64,000 nucleotides of DNA from JABWAJ01 sp038323375 (GCA_038323375.1 JBBQGV010000022.1:1-64000), one strand, 5' to 3'. Shown: positions 34,514 to 43,962, numbered from the stretch's first letter. The notes: generated by a model from the sequence alone, not told the origin. Numbers and translations: made by a program.

Positions 34514-34836
34514 ATCAATACAAGCGCATTGTTCGCGCCTTAGTAGAAGAAGTTGCAACAATGGCACCTTCGGATGAACAAGTTGAAAATCAGCTCATTA
34601 CTGATGATGAACATGGGCATTATTTGCTGTATTCGGTCGGTTGGGAAAATGAAGACTATCGAGAATATGGCTCATTTGTCCATATTGATATAAAAGCGGA
34701 CGAAAAAGTCTGGATTCAGCATGATGGCACAGATTTGAAACTTGCCTTGTTGCTCATTGAACGAGGAGTTCCTAAAGATGATATTGTGTTGGGCTTTAGA
34801 GCACCCTTTCGCAGAGAGCCACTTGTCATTCATTAG
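34501..34836 (+). CDS. xisI: XisI-family protein
   Basis: The 111-residue protein is complete and typical: MDKINQYKRIVRALVEE, then DDEHGHYLLYSVGWENEDYREYG, HIDIKADEKVWIQHDGTD and the ending VPKDDIVLGFRAP. XisI works with XisH in cyanobacteria. The pair is widespread in filamentous cyanobacteria and scattered elsewhere, so horizontal transfer is likely. Its ATG lies 13 bases inside the end of the xisH frame. With xisH broken, its function here is open. Confidence 0.88.
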   Translation: MDKINQYKRIVRALVEEVATMAPSDEQVENQLITDDEHGHYLLYSVGWENEDYREYGSFVHIDIKADEKVWIQHDGTDLKLALLLIERGVPKDDIVLGFRAPFRREPLVIH

Positions 34837-34859
34837 TAATAATATGATTGTAAAAACAG

Positions 34860-35750
34860 TTACAGCAAGTTTATCACTGCCACCCCTGCCACCACCAGCG
34901 CGCCACCTACCAACACGCTGCCATCTATTTGTTCGTTCAACAACCATACCGAAAACAGCACGCCAAAAACCGGCACTAAGTTGTTAAAAATAGCCGTGCG
35001 CGCTGCGCCAATAGCTCTGATCCCTTCTGCGTACCAGACAAATCCGAGTACTGTGCCCAAAAGTCCCAGGAAAACCAACGCTCCCCAGATTTGAAAGGGC
35101 ACTTCTCCGACCGGGTGCAAACCTTCCCAATACGCCAGCGGCAACAGGCCGGCCATTCCCAATAAACAACTATAAGTGGTAGTCACCAACGGTTCCTGGG
35201 CAAAAGAAATTTTGCGACTCAGCAGAGTATAGACCGCCCAGGAAGCCGGGCAGCCCAAAGCCAGCCACTCTCCGGGACCAAAATGGTCAAAAACAGACCT
35301 TAATTCTCCACGCGTAATGACCACAGCTGCTCCAAAAAGCGACAACAGGCCGCCCAATATTTTTGCGGGTTTCAGGGGTTCTCCAAACATAAAAACGGAG
35401 GCAAACAAAATAATAGTCGGATTCAGAGCCACCAGCAGAGACGCCCGGCTGGCCGTAATTAGTCTCAGCGCACTGAAAAAGAAAAAATTATAAACAATGA
35501 TACCCGAAATCGCCAGCAGAATGTTGTAGCGCAGCGTCCGACGATCCATCTTTGGAAGCTTAGTTTTGGTGAGCCACACAACGCCCAACAAGCCCAGCGT
35601 TGCAAACAAAAATCGCCAGAATGCGCCTTCAAACGGCCCCATCACCTGGGCTGCCATCCGCGTTGCAATGAAGGTGCCACCCCATACACAGGCGACAAGG
35701 AGGAGTTTTCCGTAAATCATGGGGCGAAGGTGGGCATTTTTTTTGATCAC
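34860..35750 (-). CDS. EamA/DMT-family permease
   Basis: The 296-residue protein has ten membrane segments in two EamA repeats (about 12-140 and 155-290). Typical motifs are VACVWGGTFIATRMAA in the first repeat and TVLGFVWYAEGIRAIGAARTAIFNNLVPVFGVLFS in the second. Members export or import small metabolites such as amino acids; the substrate is unknown. An internal ATG at codon 11 (35720) is an equally good start. The gap to the next gene holds an extragenic repeat (CCCGCGAAGG twice) and no gene. Confidence 0.88.
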   Translation of the reverse strand: MIKKNAHLRPMIYGKLLLVACVWGGTFIATRMAAQVMGPFEGAFWRFLFATLGLLGVVWLTKTKLPKMDRRTLRYNILLAISGIIVYNFFFFSALRLITASRASLLVALNPTIILFASVFMFGEPLKPAKILGGLLSLFGAAVVITRGELRSVFDHFGPGEWLALGCPASWAVYTLLSRKISFAQEPLVTTTYSCLLGMAGLLPLAYWEGLHPVGEVPFQIWGALVFLGLLGTVLGFVWYAEGIRAIGAARTAIFNNLVPVFGVLFSVWLLNEQIDGSVLVGGALVVAGVAVINLL

Positions 35751-35898
35751 TTTGTTTCCCGCGAAGGACGCAAAGGCTGGCGTCTCGCTTTGCGGACTTG
35801 GCGTATCCTCCGCGTACTTTGCGGGGAAGATATCCCGCGAAGGTCGCTAAGAATGATGCCCGACACTTGGCACCTTTGCTGGAAATTTTATTTCACCG

Positions 35899-37383
35899 TT
35901 ATTTTTTCAACATAAGAGGTGTACCATTTCCTGTACTGGTTTTCACCCAATAAACCCCAGCTGGCAACAAGCTCAAATCCAGCTCCCCTTTTTCCAAACC
36001 GGCCAGAAAAACGCGTTCTGCAATCTTCACCCCGAAGGCATTAAAGACCTGCACATGAACCGACTTTTCCAAAGGCTTTCCAAACTCCAGAAAAACGGCG
36101 CCGGAGGTCGGGTTGGGAAAAACACGCCAGGACAAAGTTTCCGGTAACACGTTTAAACCCGTTACCGGGTTGGCCTCAAAAGCACCAATGGAGGGCGGGA
36201 TAGCATATCCGTTCCCCGCAAAATCAAACGCCGGGGCAGTAAGTGGCAAGCCAGCGCCTGCAGCCGGGCTATTGGAAGGAATGGAAAAATCGGCGTTGGT
36301 TGGCGTGGCAAATAAAGGATCGGCATTTAACAGGCCGTTCGTTTCCGGAACCGGCAAATTGGGGCCAGCCCAATTGGCATCATCTGCATTGAACCAAAGG
36401 TTATTGGAAAAAACAAACGTTTCCGGCGCGGTATTCGGGCCGATATTCACTTCTGAATTCAAGTCTTCTTCGAGCCAAACGATGTTGTTGATAAAGGCGT
36501 TATCACCACAAGGCAAAAACCGGTCGGGGTCAACGGTCTCCTGTAGAATACGGATGACCCAGTTCTCAGGCTGATAAAACGTATTGTTGGCCACAACGAC
36601 GTTCACTGCGCCGACATAAGCAATGGGCGCTGTGGAGCCAACGAAAATATTGGCATAGACCTGCAGATTGGCGGCTTCAAAATGAGCCGTATCAGGCCGA
36701 AAAAATTGCAAGCCTGTGCTTCCTCCGAGGTTGAGCGTGCGCTGGCCGCCGTCGCGAAAAAAGTTGGCTTCGATGCGCACCCATTCAGTTCCCCCTTTAG
36801 CTTGAATGGAATTGGAGCCGAGGCTTTCAAATTCGTTTTGGCGGATGAATCCGTGATGGCATCCTACCATATCAATGCCGCTGCCGCCCGCTGCGCCGTT
36901 TTCAAAAGTGCAGTTCCTGATTTCGAAGTAGTCGAGCCCGGAAAGTTTCAGCAAGTCGTTGTTTCCGGACACCGCCATGTCGCGAAAAACGCAGTCTTCG
37001 ATCACCAGATGGTGTGCAGGTGTGGCGTACGTGCCACCGTCGTCAATGTTCACGCCGTTTCCGGTTTGGTGCTGAAAAATGAGGCCACGTATCCACAAAT
37101 ACGCCGGGTCGGAGAGCTGGATGGCATTGTTGCCGCCTTCAAAAACCACGGTGGCTCCGGGCGCATTTTTTATCGTAATCCATTGGTTGACATTGCCCTG
37201 TATGTTCGCGAAGAACAACCCTCCGGGATAGGTACCGGTGTGGATAAGGATGGTATCGCCGGGGGTCACCGCTGCAACAGCCGGACTAAGGGTTGGATAG
37301 GTTTGACCCGAACCGACGTGCAGCGTGGCGGCGTGGATAATATTATAGATAGCCAAAAAGAGTAGGGTTGAAAAAGTACGCAT
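35899..37383 (-). CDS. T9SS-secreted right-handed beta-helix protein
   Basis: The 494-residue protein has a signal peptide ending IIHA (about 1-18), a parallel beta-helix of pectate-lyase type (about 20-330) with repeats such as LVIEDCVFRDM, FEIRNCTFENG and VVVANNTFYQP, and a motif common to the choice-of-anchor Q group (NADPLFATPTNADFSIPSNSPAAGAG). The last 75 residues are a T9SS type A sorting domain (WRVFPNPTSGAVFLEF, LPAGVYWVK). It is predicted to bind or cut a surface polysaccharide; no catalytic residues were identified. It resembles in its N-terminal part the relic at 3582-3894. Confidence 0.87.
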   Translation of the reverse strand: MRTFSTLLFLAIYNIIHAATLHVGSGQTYPTLSPAVAAVTPGDTILIHTGTYPGGLFFANIQGNVNQWITIKNAPGATVVFEGGNNAIQLSDPAYLWIRGLIFQHQTGNGVNIDDGGTYATPAHHLVIEDCVFRDMAVSGNNDLLKLSGLDYFEIRNCTFENGAAGGSGIDMVGCHHGFIRQNEFESLGSNSIQAKGGTEWVRIEANFFRDGGQRTLNLGGSTGLQFFRPDTAHFEAANLQVYANIFVGSTAPIAYVGAVNVVVANNTFYQPENWVIRILQETVDPDRFLPCGDNAFINNIVWLEEDLNSEVNIGPNTAPETFVFSNNLWFNADDANWAGPNLPVPETNGLLNADPLFATPTNADFSIPSNSPAAGAGLPLTAPAFDFAGNGYAIPPSIGAFEANPVTGLNVLPETLSWRVFPNPTSGAVFLEFGKPLEKSVHVQVFNAFGVKIAERVFLAGLEKGELDLSLLPAGVYWVKTSTGNGTPLMLKK

Positions 37384-37420
37384 AGGGTGACGAGTTTTAA
37401 TAAAGACTATAATTGTGTGC

Positions 37421-37745
37421 TCAATAAGTCTCCAAAAATTCGGAAAGCAGAACTATGTCACACCAGGGTTGGTCACTAAACTGTTCTTTCAGGCGAACAT
37501 CGGTCGTTATAATTAGTTTTTCAGCTGTTATGGCTGAAGCTGCTTCAAACAGATACTGGTCGCTTGAAAAATTACCCATAGATAGTTTTTCAATAACCGC
37601 CTCTGGAATTTGCTCAAATTCTTCATTGTCAATTACAAGACACCTTTTGCTATCTTCAAGCGCAAACTTAATGAACTTGCGGATCAGACCAACAATTTCG
37701 TCCTGAGTTTGAAAATGGTTTTTAATCCGGATGGTTCTGCTTCAT
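37421..37745 (-). pseudogene. Small gene downstream of the AAA ATPase, frameshifted
   Basis: An ATG at 37745 gives MKQNHPD and then a stop; skipping one T near 37724 restores KNHFQTQDEIVGLIRKF and continues open to TGA at 37421. The product would be about 106 residues: LVIDNEEFEQIPEAVIEKL, then AEKLIITTDVRLKEQF and DIVLLSEFLETY, an arrangement that resembles PIN-like or related small nuclease folds (weak). It overlaps the end of the ATPase frame, as in two-gene ATPase/effector modules. The family is not certain. Confidence 0.5.
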
Positions 37746-38206
37746 AAAAGTGAGAAAGCCCGCCCTCGATCTGGCCTTTGGCATTTACTTTTTGCAACTC
37801 AACCTCCGCACCTATCTCTCCGTTCGTCTGATGAACGGATTTTGACGTCGTCCGGATTGATTTCCCCTTGAGCTACTTTTTCTAAAAGCGCCTGCACAAA
37901 GTGCTCGCTGTGTGTGGAGACCAAAAACTGCCGGTCGCTGTCACTGTTGACAATGTCAACAAAAGCACCTGACAACTTGCGCACCATGCTGGGGTGGAGA
38001 TGGATTTCAGGTTCATCTATGCAAATGAATTTTTTGCCAGTTTGAAAAGTTTTGGCAAGTATGGTTACAAGTTGATTGGTTCCAGAGCCTTCGTTAACCA
38101 GAAAATTGGTTTGCCCGGTTTTTGTGTTTTTTGCCAAAAGGCTAAATAATCCGGGTGCGCCGTTCGTTGGCAATTCCAATATTCCGTAAAAGCAAAAATC
38201 TTTCCC
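37684..38206 (-). pseudogene. C-terminal relic of an AAA_21/AAA_15 (OLD-like) ATPase, frameshifted
   Basis: The first frame includes NEGSGTNQLV (ABC-like signature), FICIDEPEIHLHP (Walker B) and FLVSTHSE (switch His), ending out of frame at 37799. One base shift near 37823 restores GEIGAEVELQKVNAKGQIEGG and LSHFYEAEP, the usual C-terminus of such ATPases. The Walker A half is absent: the frame begins directly after the TAG of the acyl-CoA dehydrogenase gene. So there is a 5' deletion plus a frameshift. ATPases of this group are common in phage-defence modules, so this is likely a dead defence locus (inference). Confidence 0.75.
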
Positions 38207-39352
38207 CTACCCCCCCTTCATGATTTCTCTCGAAATGACCAATTTTTGGATCTCGGAAGTCCCTTCTCCGATCGTACACAACTTGGCGTCGCGGTAATAT
38301 TTTTCCACCGGAAAATCTTTGGTGTAGCCATAGCCGCCAAAGACCTGCACAGCATCGTCTGCCACCCGCACAGCCACTTCAGAAGCGTAATATTTGGCCA
38401 TCGCCGAAATTTTGGTGCTACTCTGATGGTTATCCTTTAAGTCGCCGGCCTGGCGGGTCAAGAGTTCAGCGGCTTGTATTTTGGTGGCCATATCCGCCAA
38501 TTTGAACGCAATGCCCTGAAAAGAAGCAATGGGTTTACCGAATTGGTGGCGTTCCTGCGCATATTTCACCGACGCTTCATAGGCTCCTTTTGCGATGCCC
38601 AGCGACAGGGCGGCAATAGAGATGCGGCCACCGTCCAGAATCTTCATAGATTGAATGAAACCGTCACCCACTTCCCCCAGAATCTGACTTTTGTGAATCC
38701 GGCAATTGTCAAAAATCATTTCTGTCGTTTCGGAAGCGCGCATACCCAACTTATTTTCCTTCTTACCGGCAAAAAAGCCTGGCGTGCTGCGTTCTACCAC
38801 AAAAGCCGTCATGCCGTGGCTGTCTAACAACTCGCCTGTACGGACAATCACCACAGCGACATCGCCGGATTTGCCGTGGGTAATGAAATTTTTTGTGCCG
38901 TTAATCACATAATAGTCGCCGTCATTTTGAGCTACGCATTGCATTCTGCCAGCGTCGCTGCCCGTATTTGGCTCGGTCAGCCCCCATGCCCCGATCCATT
39001 CTCCGGAGGCTAATTTCGGAAGGTAAGTTTCCTTTTGCAATTCGTCGCCAAACATCAGGATATGATTCGTAGCCAGCGAATTGTGTGCTGCCACAGACAG
39101 CCCGATGGAGCCGCAAACTTTAGCAATTTCTTCAATAACGGTGATGTACTCCCGATAGCCCAGTCCGGCACCACCGTAAATTTCAGGTACTAATACCCCC
39201 ATAAATCCGTATTCGCCCATGCGTCGGAACAAATCAACAGGAAAATGCTGGGCTTCATCCCATTCCATGACGTTGGGTCGGATATAGCTTTCTGCAAAAT
39301 CATGAGCACTTTCTTTTATCAACTGCAGGCTATCCAAAGTTTCTACATTCAT
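38207..39352 (-). CDS. Acyl-CoA dehydrogenase
   Basis: The 381-residue FAD enzyme has the usual three-part fold. Signatures are WGLTEPNTGSDAG (FAD-binding strand), NGTKNFITHGKSGDV, GMRASETTEMIFDN and the C-terminal YYRDAKLCTIGEGTSEIQ, where the Glu before GTSE is the catalytic base position of short- and medium-chain enzymes. It oxidises an acyl-CoA to the enoyl-CoA in beta-oxidation or amino-acid breakdown. Length is normal. A recombination joint with the ATPase relic lies exactly at its stop codon. Confidence 0.93.
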   Translation of the reverse strand: MNVETLDSLQLIKESAHDFAESYIRPNVMEWDEAQHFPVDLFRRMGEYGFMGVLVPEIYGGAGLGYREYITVIEEIAKVCGSIGLSVAAHNSLATNHILMFGDELQKETYLPKLASGEWIGAWGLTEPNTGSDAGRMQCVAQNDGDYYVINGTKNFITHGKSGDVAVVIVRTGELLDSHGMTAFVVERSTPGFFAGKKENKLGMRASETTEMIFDNCRIHKSQILGEVGDGFIQSMKILDGGRISIAALSLGIAKGAYEASVKYAQERHQFGKPIASFQGIAFKLADMATKIQAAELLTRQAGDLKDNHQSSTKISAMAKYYASEVAVRVADDAVQVFGGYGYTKDFPVEKYYRDAKLCTIGEGTSEIQKLVISREIMKGG

Positions 39353-39445
39353 ACCGTAGGTGATTTATTTGTGTTGAACGATTTGAGTTCCCAAACTGAA
39401 TACAAAATTACGGTAAATTGTTTTTCTATGTCCAAAGTTTATTTG

Positions 39446-39474
39446 GTGTCTGTCCATTTAGAAGACAGACACTA
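39446..39474. repeat. Minimal family A hairpin at the end of the alkaline phosphatase gene
   Basis: GTGTCTGTC (39446-39454) pairs exactly with GACAGACAC (39464-39472) over nine bases. On the minus strand it reads TAGTGTCTGTC, and this TAG is the stop of the phosphatase gene. It may also act as a weak terminator. Confidence 0.7.
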
Positions 39475-40611
39475 TTTACTCCCCGACATTTGTTTTGGCA
39501 AAACGACCGCTCCCCATCCCAAGGCTTCACGCATTTTGTGGTAGATCGCTGTATTTTCGTAGATGCCGGAAAACAATTCCGCTTTGGGACCAAAAGCATA
39601 AACGGGAATCAGCGCTCCGGTATGGCCGTTGGTGGTAAATTTTGGCTTGACCGCATTCATTTTTGAATCTTCGTTAATGGCCATCCCGCCCGATTCGTGG
39701 TCGCCGGTAACAATGACGAGCGTGTTGCCGTCTTTTTTTGCAAAATCAAGCACCGCTCCAATCGTCTGGTCAAAATCGAGTAGTTCGCTGATGAGCAGTT
39801 TGCCTTCGTTGGCATGCCCCATCCAGTCAATCTGGGATCCTTCTATCATCAAAAAAAAGCCGGTTTCGTTTTTTTGCTTGAGGAAATTCACCGCCAAGGT
39901 ACCGGCATAAGGCAAATACGTACGCCCGGTGCTCACGGTAAGCGGGTGGTTGTCGGCCGTAAAATAGACCAGGTTGGCATCTGATCTGGCGCGTACCTGG
40001 CTGATGTCATCCTGGGAATAATCGTATACCCAATATCCTTTGCGCCGCATTTCTGAAATCAGATCGCGGTCGTCCATTTTCCGGCGGTCAAAGAACTTTT
40101 TGCCGCCCCCGATCAGCAGATCCACTTCCGTATTCATAAAGTCGAGCGCAATCGCTTCGTACCTTTCCCGATAAGACTGATGCGCTATAAATGAAGCCGG
40201 CGTAGCATGAACGATGGAGGAAGTTGAAATAAGGCCGGTAGCTAAGTGACGTGCTTCCGCTTCTTCGAGGATGGTTTGGCAGCTCGTGGTATCTGCCGTC
40301 ATCCCGATGGCGTTGTTGTAAGTTTTTACGCCGCAGGAAAAGGCAGTGGCACCGGCCGCAGAGTCTGTAACTAAATTATTAGAGGAGTAAGATTTGTGGA
40401 AACCGATTACGGGAAACTGCTCCAAATAGAGTCGGTTGTTGTTGCTGTACAGCGCCGCTGAAATTTGTGAAAGACCCATCCCATCGCCAATCATCAACAC
40501 GATGTTTTTGGGTGTATCGGCCATCACAACCGTTGGTTCTTCCATCAGATTGGGTGCCACGCAACCGCTCCAGCCCGCCATTACGGCAATCATACATAAG
40601 GTCTTTTTCAC
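39472..40611 (-). CDS. Alkaline phosphatase (PhoA-type fold), probable lipoprotein
   Basis: The 379-residue protein has an N-terminal signal ending WSGC, so it may be lipid-anchored at Cys17. Asp43 in MIGDGMG binds metal, and Ser84 in LVTDSAAGATAFSCG is the nucleophile. IEGSQIDWMGHAN, VTGDHESGG and NGHTG complete the metal sites. It releases phosphate from phosphomonoesters in the periplasm. Size is like other short bacterial forms. The final residues come close to the inserted hairpin that supplies its stop codon. Confidence 0.92.
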   Translation of the reverse strand: MKKTLCMIAVMAGWSGCVAPNLMEEPTVVMADTPKNIVLMIGDGMGLSQISAALYSNNNRLYLEQFPVIGFHKSYSSNNLVTDSAAGATAFSCGVKTYNNAIGMTADTTSCQTILEEAEARHLATGLISTSSIVHATPASFIAHQSYRERYEAIALDFMNTEVDLLIGGGKKFFDRRKMDDRDLISEMRRKGYWVYDYSQDDISQVRARSDANLVYFTADNHPLTVSTGRTYLPYAGTLAVNFLKQKNETGFFLMIEGSQIDWMGHANEGKLLISELLDFDQTIGAVLDFAKKDGNTLVIVTGDHESGGMAINEDSKMNAVKPKFTTNGHTGALIPVYAFGPKAELFSGIYENTAIYHKMREALGWGAVVLPKQMSGSK

Positions 40612-40788
40612 ACCTGCCTGCTGTTTTAATTGATTAACTGGTAATCAGTTGTCGCTTTGTTCAAAATAAGTTCTATATCCCTGTAACAAAAGTGAACTTT
40701 CCCCCCGTCTATCAGGCAACTTCTGAAAAGAATTGTTGTCATTTCCGAAGTTATTACCCGACTGTTTTTTTTAGAAAATCACCATTAA

Positions 40789-41940
40789 ATGTCCACCCGA
40801 CTGTTACCAAACCTGGCATTTGCAGCCATGTTGTGCCTCGGTGCTATGCACTCAGGTACAGCCAACAATGCAAATTTACACGCAATTCCGAATGCCCGTT
40901 CTGTAAAGAGCATTTTTGACGCCTTCGCGCAAAAAGAAATGCTCGAAGTTACCTTAACCACAGACCTCGGTCACCTGATCAAGCACCGCAAAAAAGAAAT
41001 TGATCAACCTGCAACGATTGCTTACAAAAGCGATGCAGGAGCGGTAATTTCTTATGACATCAAGATCACACCACGCGGAAAATATCGCCGGCGCATCTGT
41101 GACTTTCCGCCTCTAAAGCTGAAGTTTTCAAAATCAACCCTCGCTGAACAGGGGCTTTCCGCGCACAACGATTTGAAGTTAGTTACGCACTGCATTAAAA
41201 ATAAAACCATTGGTAATGAACAATTGTTGAAAGAATTTTTGACTTATCGGCTCTACAACCTGCTGACCGACAAAAGCTACCGCGTCCAATTGATACAAAT
41301 TACTTATGTTGACAGCAATGCCAAAGTGGGCAAAGAGAAGCGCTATGCTTTTTTGATTGAAGACACAGACGAAATGGCCGAACGCCTCGGTGGCTTAGAA
41401 TGTGATCAATGCATGAATCCTGACCCTGCCACATTAGAGAGCGGCTCAGAGCGGTTGATGGCGACGTTCCAATACATGATCGGCAACGCTGACTGGAACT
41501 TAGAAATGGCACGGAATGTAAAAATCGTTCAGCCTGTGGCGGGAACCGGCACTTTGGTTCCCTACGATTTTGATTTTTCAGCCCTTGTAAGTCCTGTGTA
41601 TGCCCGCATCAATTCCAATGTTGGTTTGATCAGCTTAGCCGAGCGCATTTACTTAGGCTATCCGGCCAGCGATGAAGACCTGTGGACTACGATTAATTAC
41701 CTACGAAGCAAACGTGCCGAGCTGGTCTCCGAAATCCGCAACTTCGAGCTTTTGAAAACCACCATGCGCTTAGACATGCTCGCATACTTAGATGAATTCT
41801 TCGAATCTATGGCTCGATTGGAAACAAAACGCGTGTCGGGCATTTACGAGTTGCTGAAAAAACCTTCCCGATTCCTGAACGGAAATGAGGAGGAAGAAGC
41901 GCCGGCTTCACCACCCAAAGGCACTTCATCCGGAAAATAA
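40789..41940 (+). CDS. Exported protein, distantly CotH kinase-like
   Basis: The 383-residue protein starts with a hydrophobic signal region (about 1-25). KITPRGKYRRRICDFPPLKLKFSK, LKLVTHC, LLKEFLTYRLYNLLTDKSYRVQLIQITYVD and the later VPYDFDFSALV give the order of conserved blocks seen in CotH-type secreted kinases (Lys strand, helix, then Asp-containing metal loop). The resemblance is by pattern only. The C-terminus is Glu/Pro/Ser rich. It is divergent from the phosphatase gene and has no evident operon partner. Confidence 0.55.
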   Translation: MSTRLLPNLAFAAMLCLGAMHSGTANNANLHAIPNARSVKSIFDAFAQKEMLEVTLTTDLGHLIKHRKKEIDQPATIAYKSDAGAVISYDIKITPRGKYRRRICDFPPLKLKFSKSTLAEQGLSAHNDLKLVTHCIKNKTIGNEQLLKEFLTYRLYNLLTDKSYRVQLIQITYVDSNAKVGKEKRYAFLIEDTDEMAERLGGLECDQCMNPDPATLESGSERLMATFQYMIGNADWNLEMARNVKIVQPVAGTGTLVPYDFDFSALVSPVYARINSNVGLISLAERIYLGYPASDEDLWTTINYLRSKRAELVSEIRNFELLKTTMRLDMLAYLDEFFESMARLETKRVSGIYELLKKPSRFLNGNEEEEAPASPPKGTSSGK

Positions 41941-42062
41941 GCAACAAAGCAGCATTGTATTTCCGTCGCCAGTTGTACTATATTTTAGAATGTGAGGGGT
42001 AATGGTCAGTTTATCAGGAATAAAAACGACCTTTACCCCTCAACTATCTACAATTACCTCTT

Positions 42063-42881
42063 ATGCTGCTACGCTTTTGTATTCTTGTCATGGGGAAATT
42101 CCCTTCTATTCGCCGATTGCTGATAAAAAAAATGTATGATAACTTAGCAGGCCGGATACAGGCAGATGATTGGCGGTTTATGAATTTTGGCTACGCCTAC
42201 ACAGAAGAAAAAGGGAGCAGCGTACAATTGGAAGCGCAGGATCAGCAAGATCAATACTGCTTTCAACTGTACGAACAACTGCTTCGGCAGGTGACCATCA
42301 ACCCGGCAAGCAGTGTTCTGGAAGTGGGAAGCGGACGCGGCGGCGGTGCTTTTCTGACGCATAAATATTTTAAACCGGATACGACAGTTGGTCTGGATAT
42401 TTCTGATGAAGCCGTGAAGTTGTGCAACCGGATTTACGCCACCCCAGGCTTAAATTACGTGCAGGGAGATGCCTGCGCCTTGCCTTTCCCTGACAACTCC
42501 TTCGATGTCGTTGTCAATATCGAATCCTCGCATGGATACCCTTGCTTTAAGACATTCCTCGCCGAAGTAAAAAGGGTTTTGAAACCCGGCGGCCATTTGT
42601 TGCTCGCCGATTTTCGGGCAAGCGAAGACTGGCAACGCTGGCAGGAAGAATTGAAAACGGGTGGACTGCAAAAAATAAATGCGCACGATATCCTGCCAAA
42701 TGTGCGGCTTGCCATGGAGTTTGAACAGGATCGCAAGGAAAACCTGATCCAATCCCACGTTCCGGCAAGGTACCAACACTTTGTTCGAAATTTCGCTGGC
42801 ATGCGGAATTCCCTCGTTTACAACCGTTTCCACAACGGAGAAAAAGTTTATTGGAATTTTATAATGCAGAAGCCTGCGTAG
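42063..42881 (+). CDS. SAM-dependent methyltransferase of small-molecule type
   Basis: The 272-residue protein has motif I VLEVGSGRGGGAFL, motif II VGLDISDEAV, QGDACALPFPDNSFDVVVNIESSH and KPGGHLLLADFR, the standard class I order. An N-terminal helical part (about 1-70) precedes it. The whole pattern is close to the methyltransferases that act on phthiotriol-type or polyketide hydroxyls, but the substrate cannot be told. The family B palindrome starts two bases after its stop. Confidence 0.8.
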   Translation: MLLRFCILVMGKFPSIRRLLIKKMYDNLAGRIQADDWRFMNFGYAYTEEKGSSVQLEAQDQQDQYCFQLYEQLLRQVTINPASSVLEVGSGRGGGAFLTHKYFKPDTTVGLDISDEAVKLCNRIYATPGLNYVQGDACALPFPDNSFDVVVNIESSHGYPCFKTFLAEVKRVLKPGGHLLLADFRASEDWQRWQEELKTGGLQKINAHDILPNVRLAMEFEQDRKENLIQSHVPARYQHFVRNFAGMRNSLVYNRFHNGEKVYWNFIMQKPA

Positions 42882-42883
42882 TC

Positions 42884-43075
42884 GCTAAGGAGCGTGTCGT
42901 AAATAACTTCCCTGTTTGTGCGGTGGCTTTTTCCATCAGGCTGCGTTGATCGTCGGTCGCGTAGCTTAGGCTATGCTCCCTTCTCGCGCCTTGCCTGATG
43001 AAAAAATCTGACATGCTGAGCCTGTCGAAGCACCTCGCCCAATTCACGTAACTTATTTACGACACGCTCCTTAGC
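42884..43075. repeat. Palindromic MITE-like element, family B
   Basis: The ends are perfect inverted repeats of 23 bases (42884-42906 and 43053-43075), beginning GCTAAGGAGCGTGTCGTAAA. Inside, CATCAGGC pairs with GCCTGATG. The 192-bp element has no gene. Single ends occur at 32189-32210 and 55611-55632. Confidence 0.85.
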
Positions 43076-43101
43076 TAAATTCTATCACAACAAGTCTCCA
43101 G

Positions 43102-43944
43102 CTAAAGCTGGCGACTACATTTTACCATCCGATCCTTCCCGTGCATATCCTGGCGGAGTTCAAGTCCTTGAAATTCAAGCGCTTTCAATATGTCCATCAC
43201 AGCATGTGCATTAAATTCATTGGTTTCAAAAAACAAAAACCCGCCTTTAGATAGGTGTTCCAACGCAAATTCAGCGATCCGGCGGTAAAAGATCAGTGGA
43301 TCTTCGTTTTCCGTGAACAGCGCGATATGGGGTTCAAAGGCCAGCACCTGCCGGGGCATTAAAACCTCCTCTTTTCGGGGAATATAAGGGGGGTTGCTGA
43401 CGATGACATCGAAAGTGCCTTCCGGCCATTCCGAAGACTCAAGGATGTCAGCCCGTGAAAAATGTACCGCAGCATTGTGGCGCGCCGCATTTTCAGCCCC
43501 TATTTCCAGAGCGCTTTCACTGATGTCTATTGCAAAGACTTCCAGCGCCGGGCGCTTCACTTTCAGCGTCACCGGGATGCATCCGCTGCCGGCGCCAATG
43601 TCCAATACCCGGGCGGTTGCAGACAAGGACAGCGTTTCCAAAATCCAGTGTACCAATTCTTCCGTCTCCTGGCGCGGAATCAACACCCGTTGATCCACTC
43701 TGAATTTAATCCCATAAAAATCGGCTTCGCCGAGGATGTATTGTACCGGCTCGTGCTGCAGCAATCGTTTTTTGATTCCTTCCAATCGTGCACCGTCATC
43801 CGGGTTAAAAAATAGGTCCTTAGAAAAGTTTTTTACGCCAAACGCGTCTTCCAGCACGATTCGCGACACCTGCCGTGCCTCGGAAGTTTCGTAAACAGCT
43901 TTGAGTTCGAGGGAGAGCTGTTGGAGCAATTCGGATGCGTTCAT
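43102..43944 (-). CDS. prmC: Release factor glutamine methyltransferase
   Basis: The 280-residue protein has the diagnostic catalytic motif NPPYIP (in FDVIVSNPPYIPRKEE) and SAM motif VLDIGAGSGCIPVTL. A helical N-terminal domain binds the release factor, with VLIPRQETEELVHWIL between the domains. It methylates the Gln of the GGQ motif in RF1 and RF2. Length is typical. Confidence 0.95.
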   Translation of the reverse strand: MNASELLQQLSLELKAVYETSEARQVSRIVLEDAFGVKNFSKDLFFNPDDGARLEGIKKRLLQHEPVQYILGEADFYGIKFRVDQRVLIPRQETEELVHWILETLSLSATARVLDIGAGSGCIPVTLKVKRPALEVFAIDISESALEIGAENAARHNAAVHFSRADILESSEWPEGTFDVIVSNPPYIPRKEEVLMPRQVLAFEPHIALFTENEDPLIFYRRIAEFALEHLSKGGFLFFETNEFNAHAVMDILKALEFQGLELRQDMHGKDRMVKCSRQL

Positions 43945-43962
43945 GCGGTGTAATTTTAGGTT

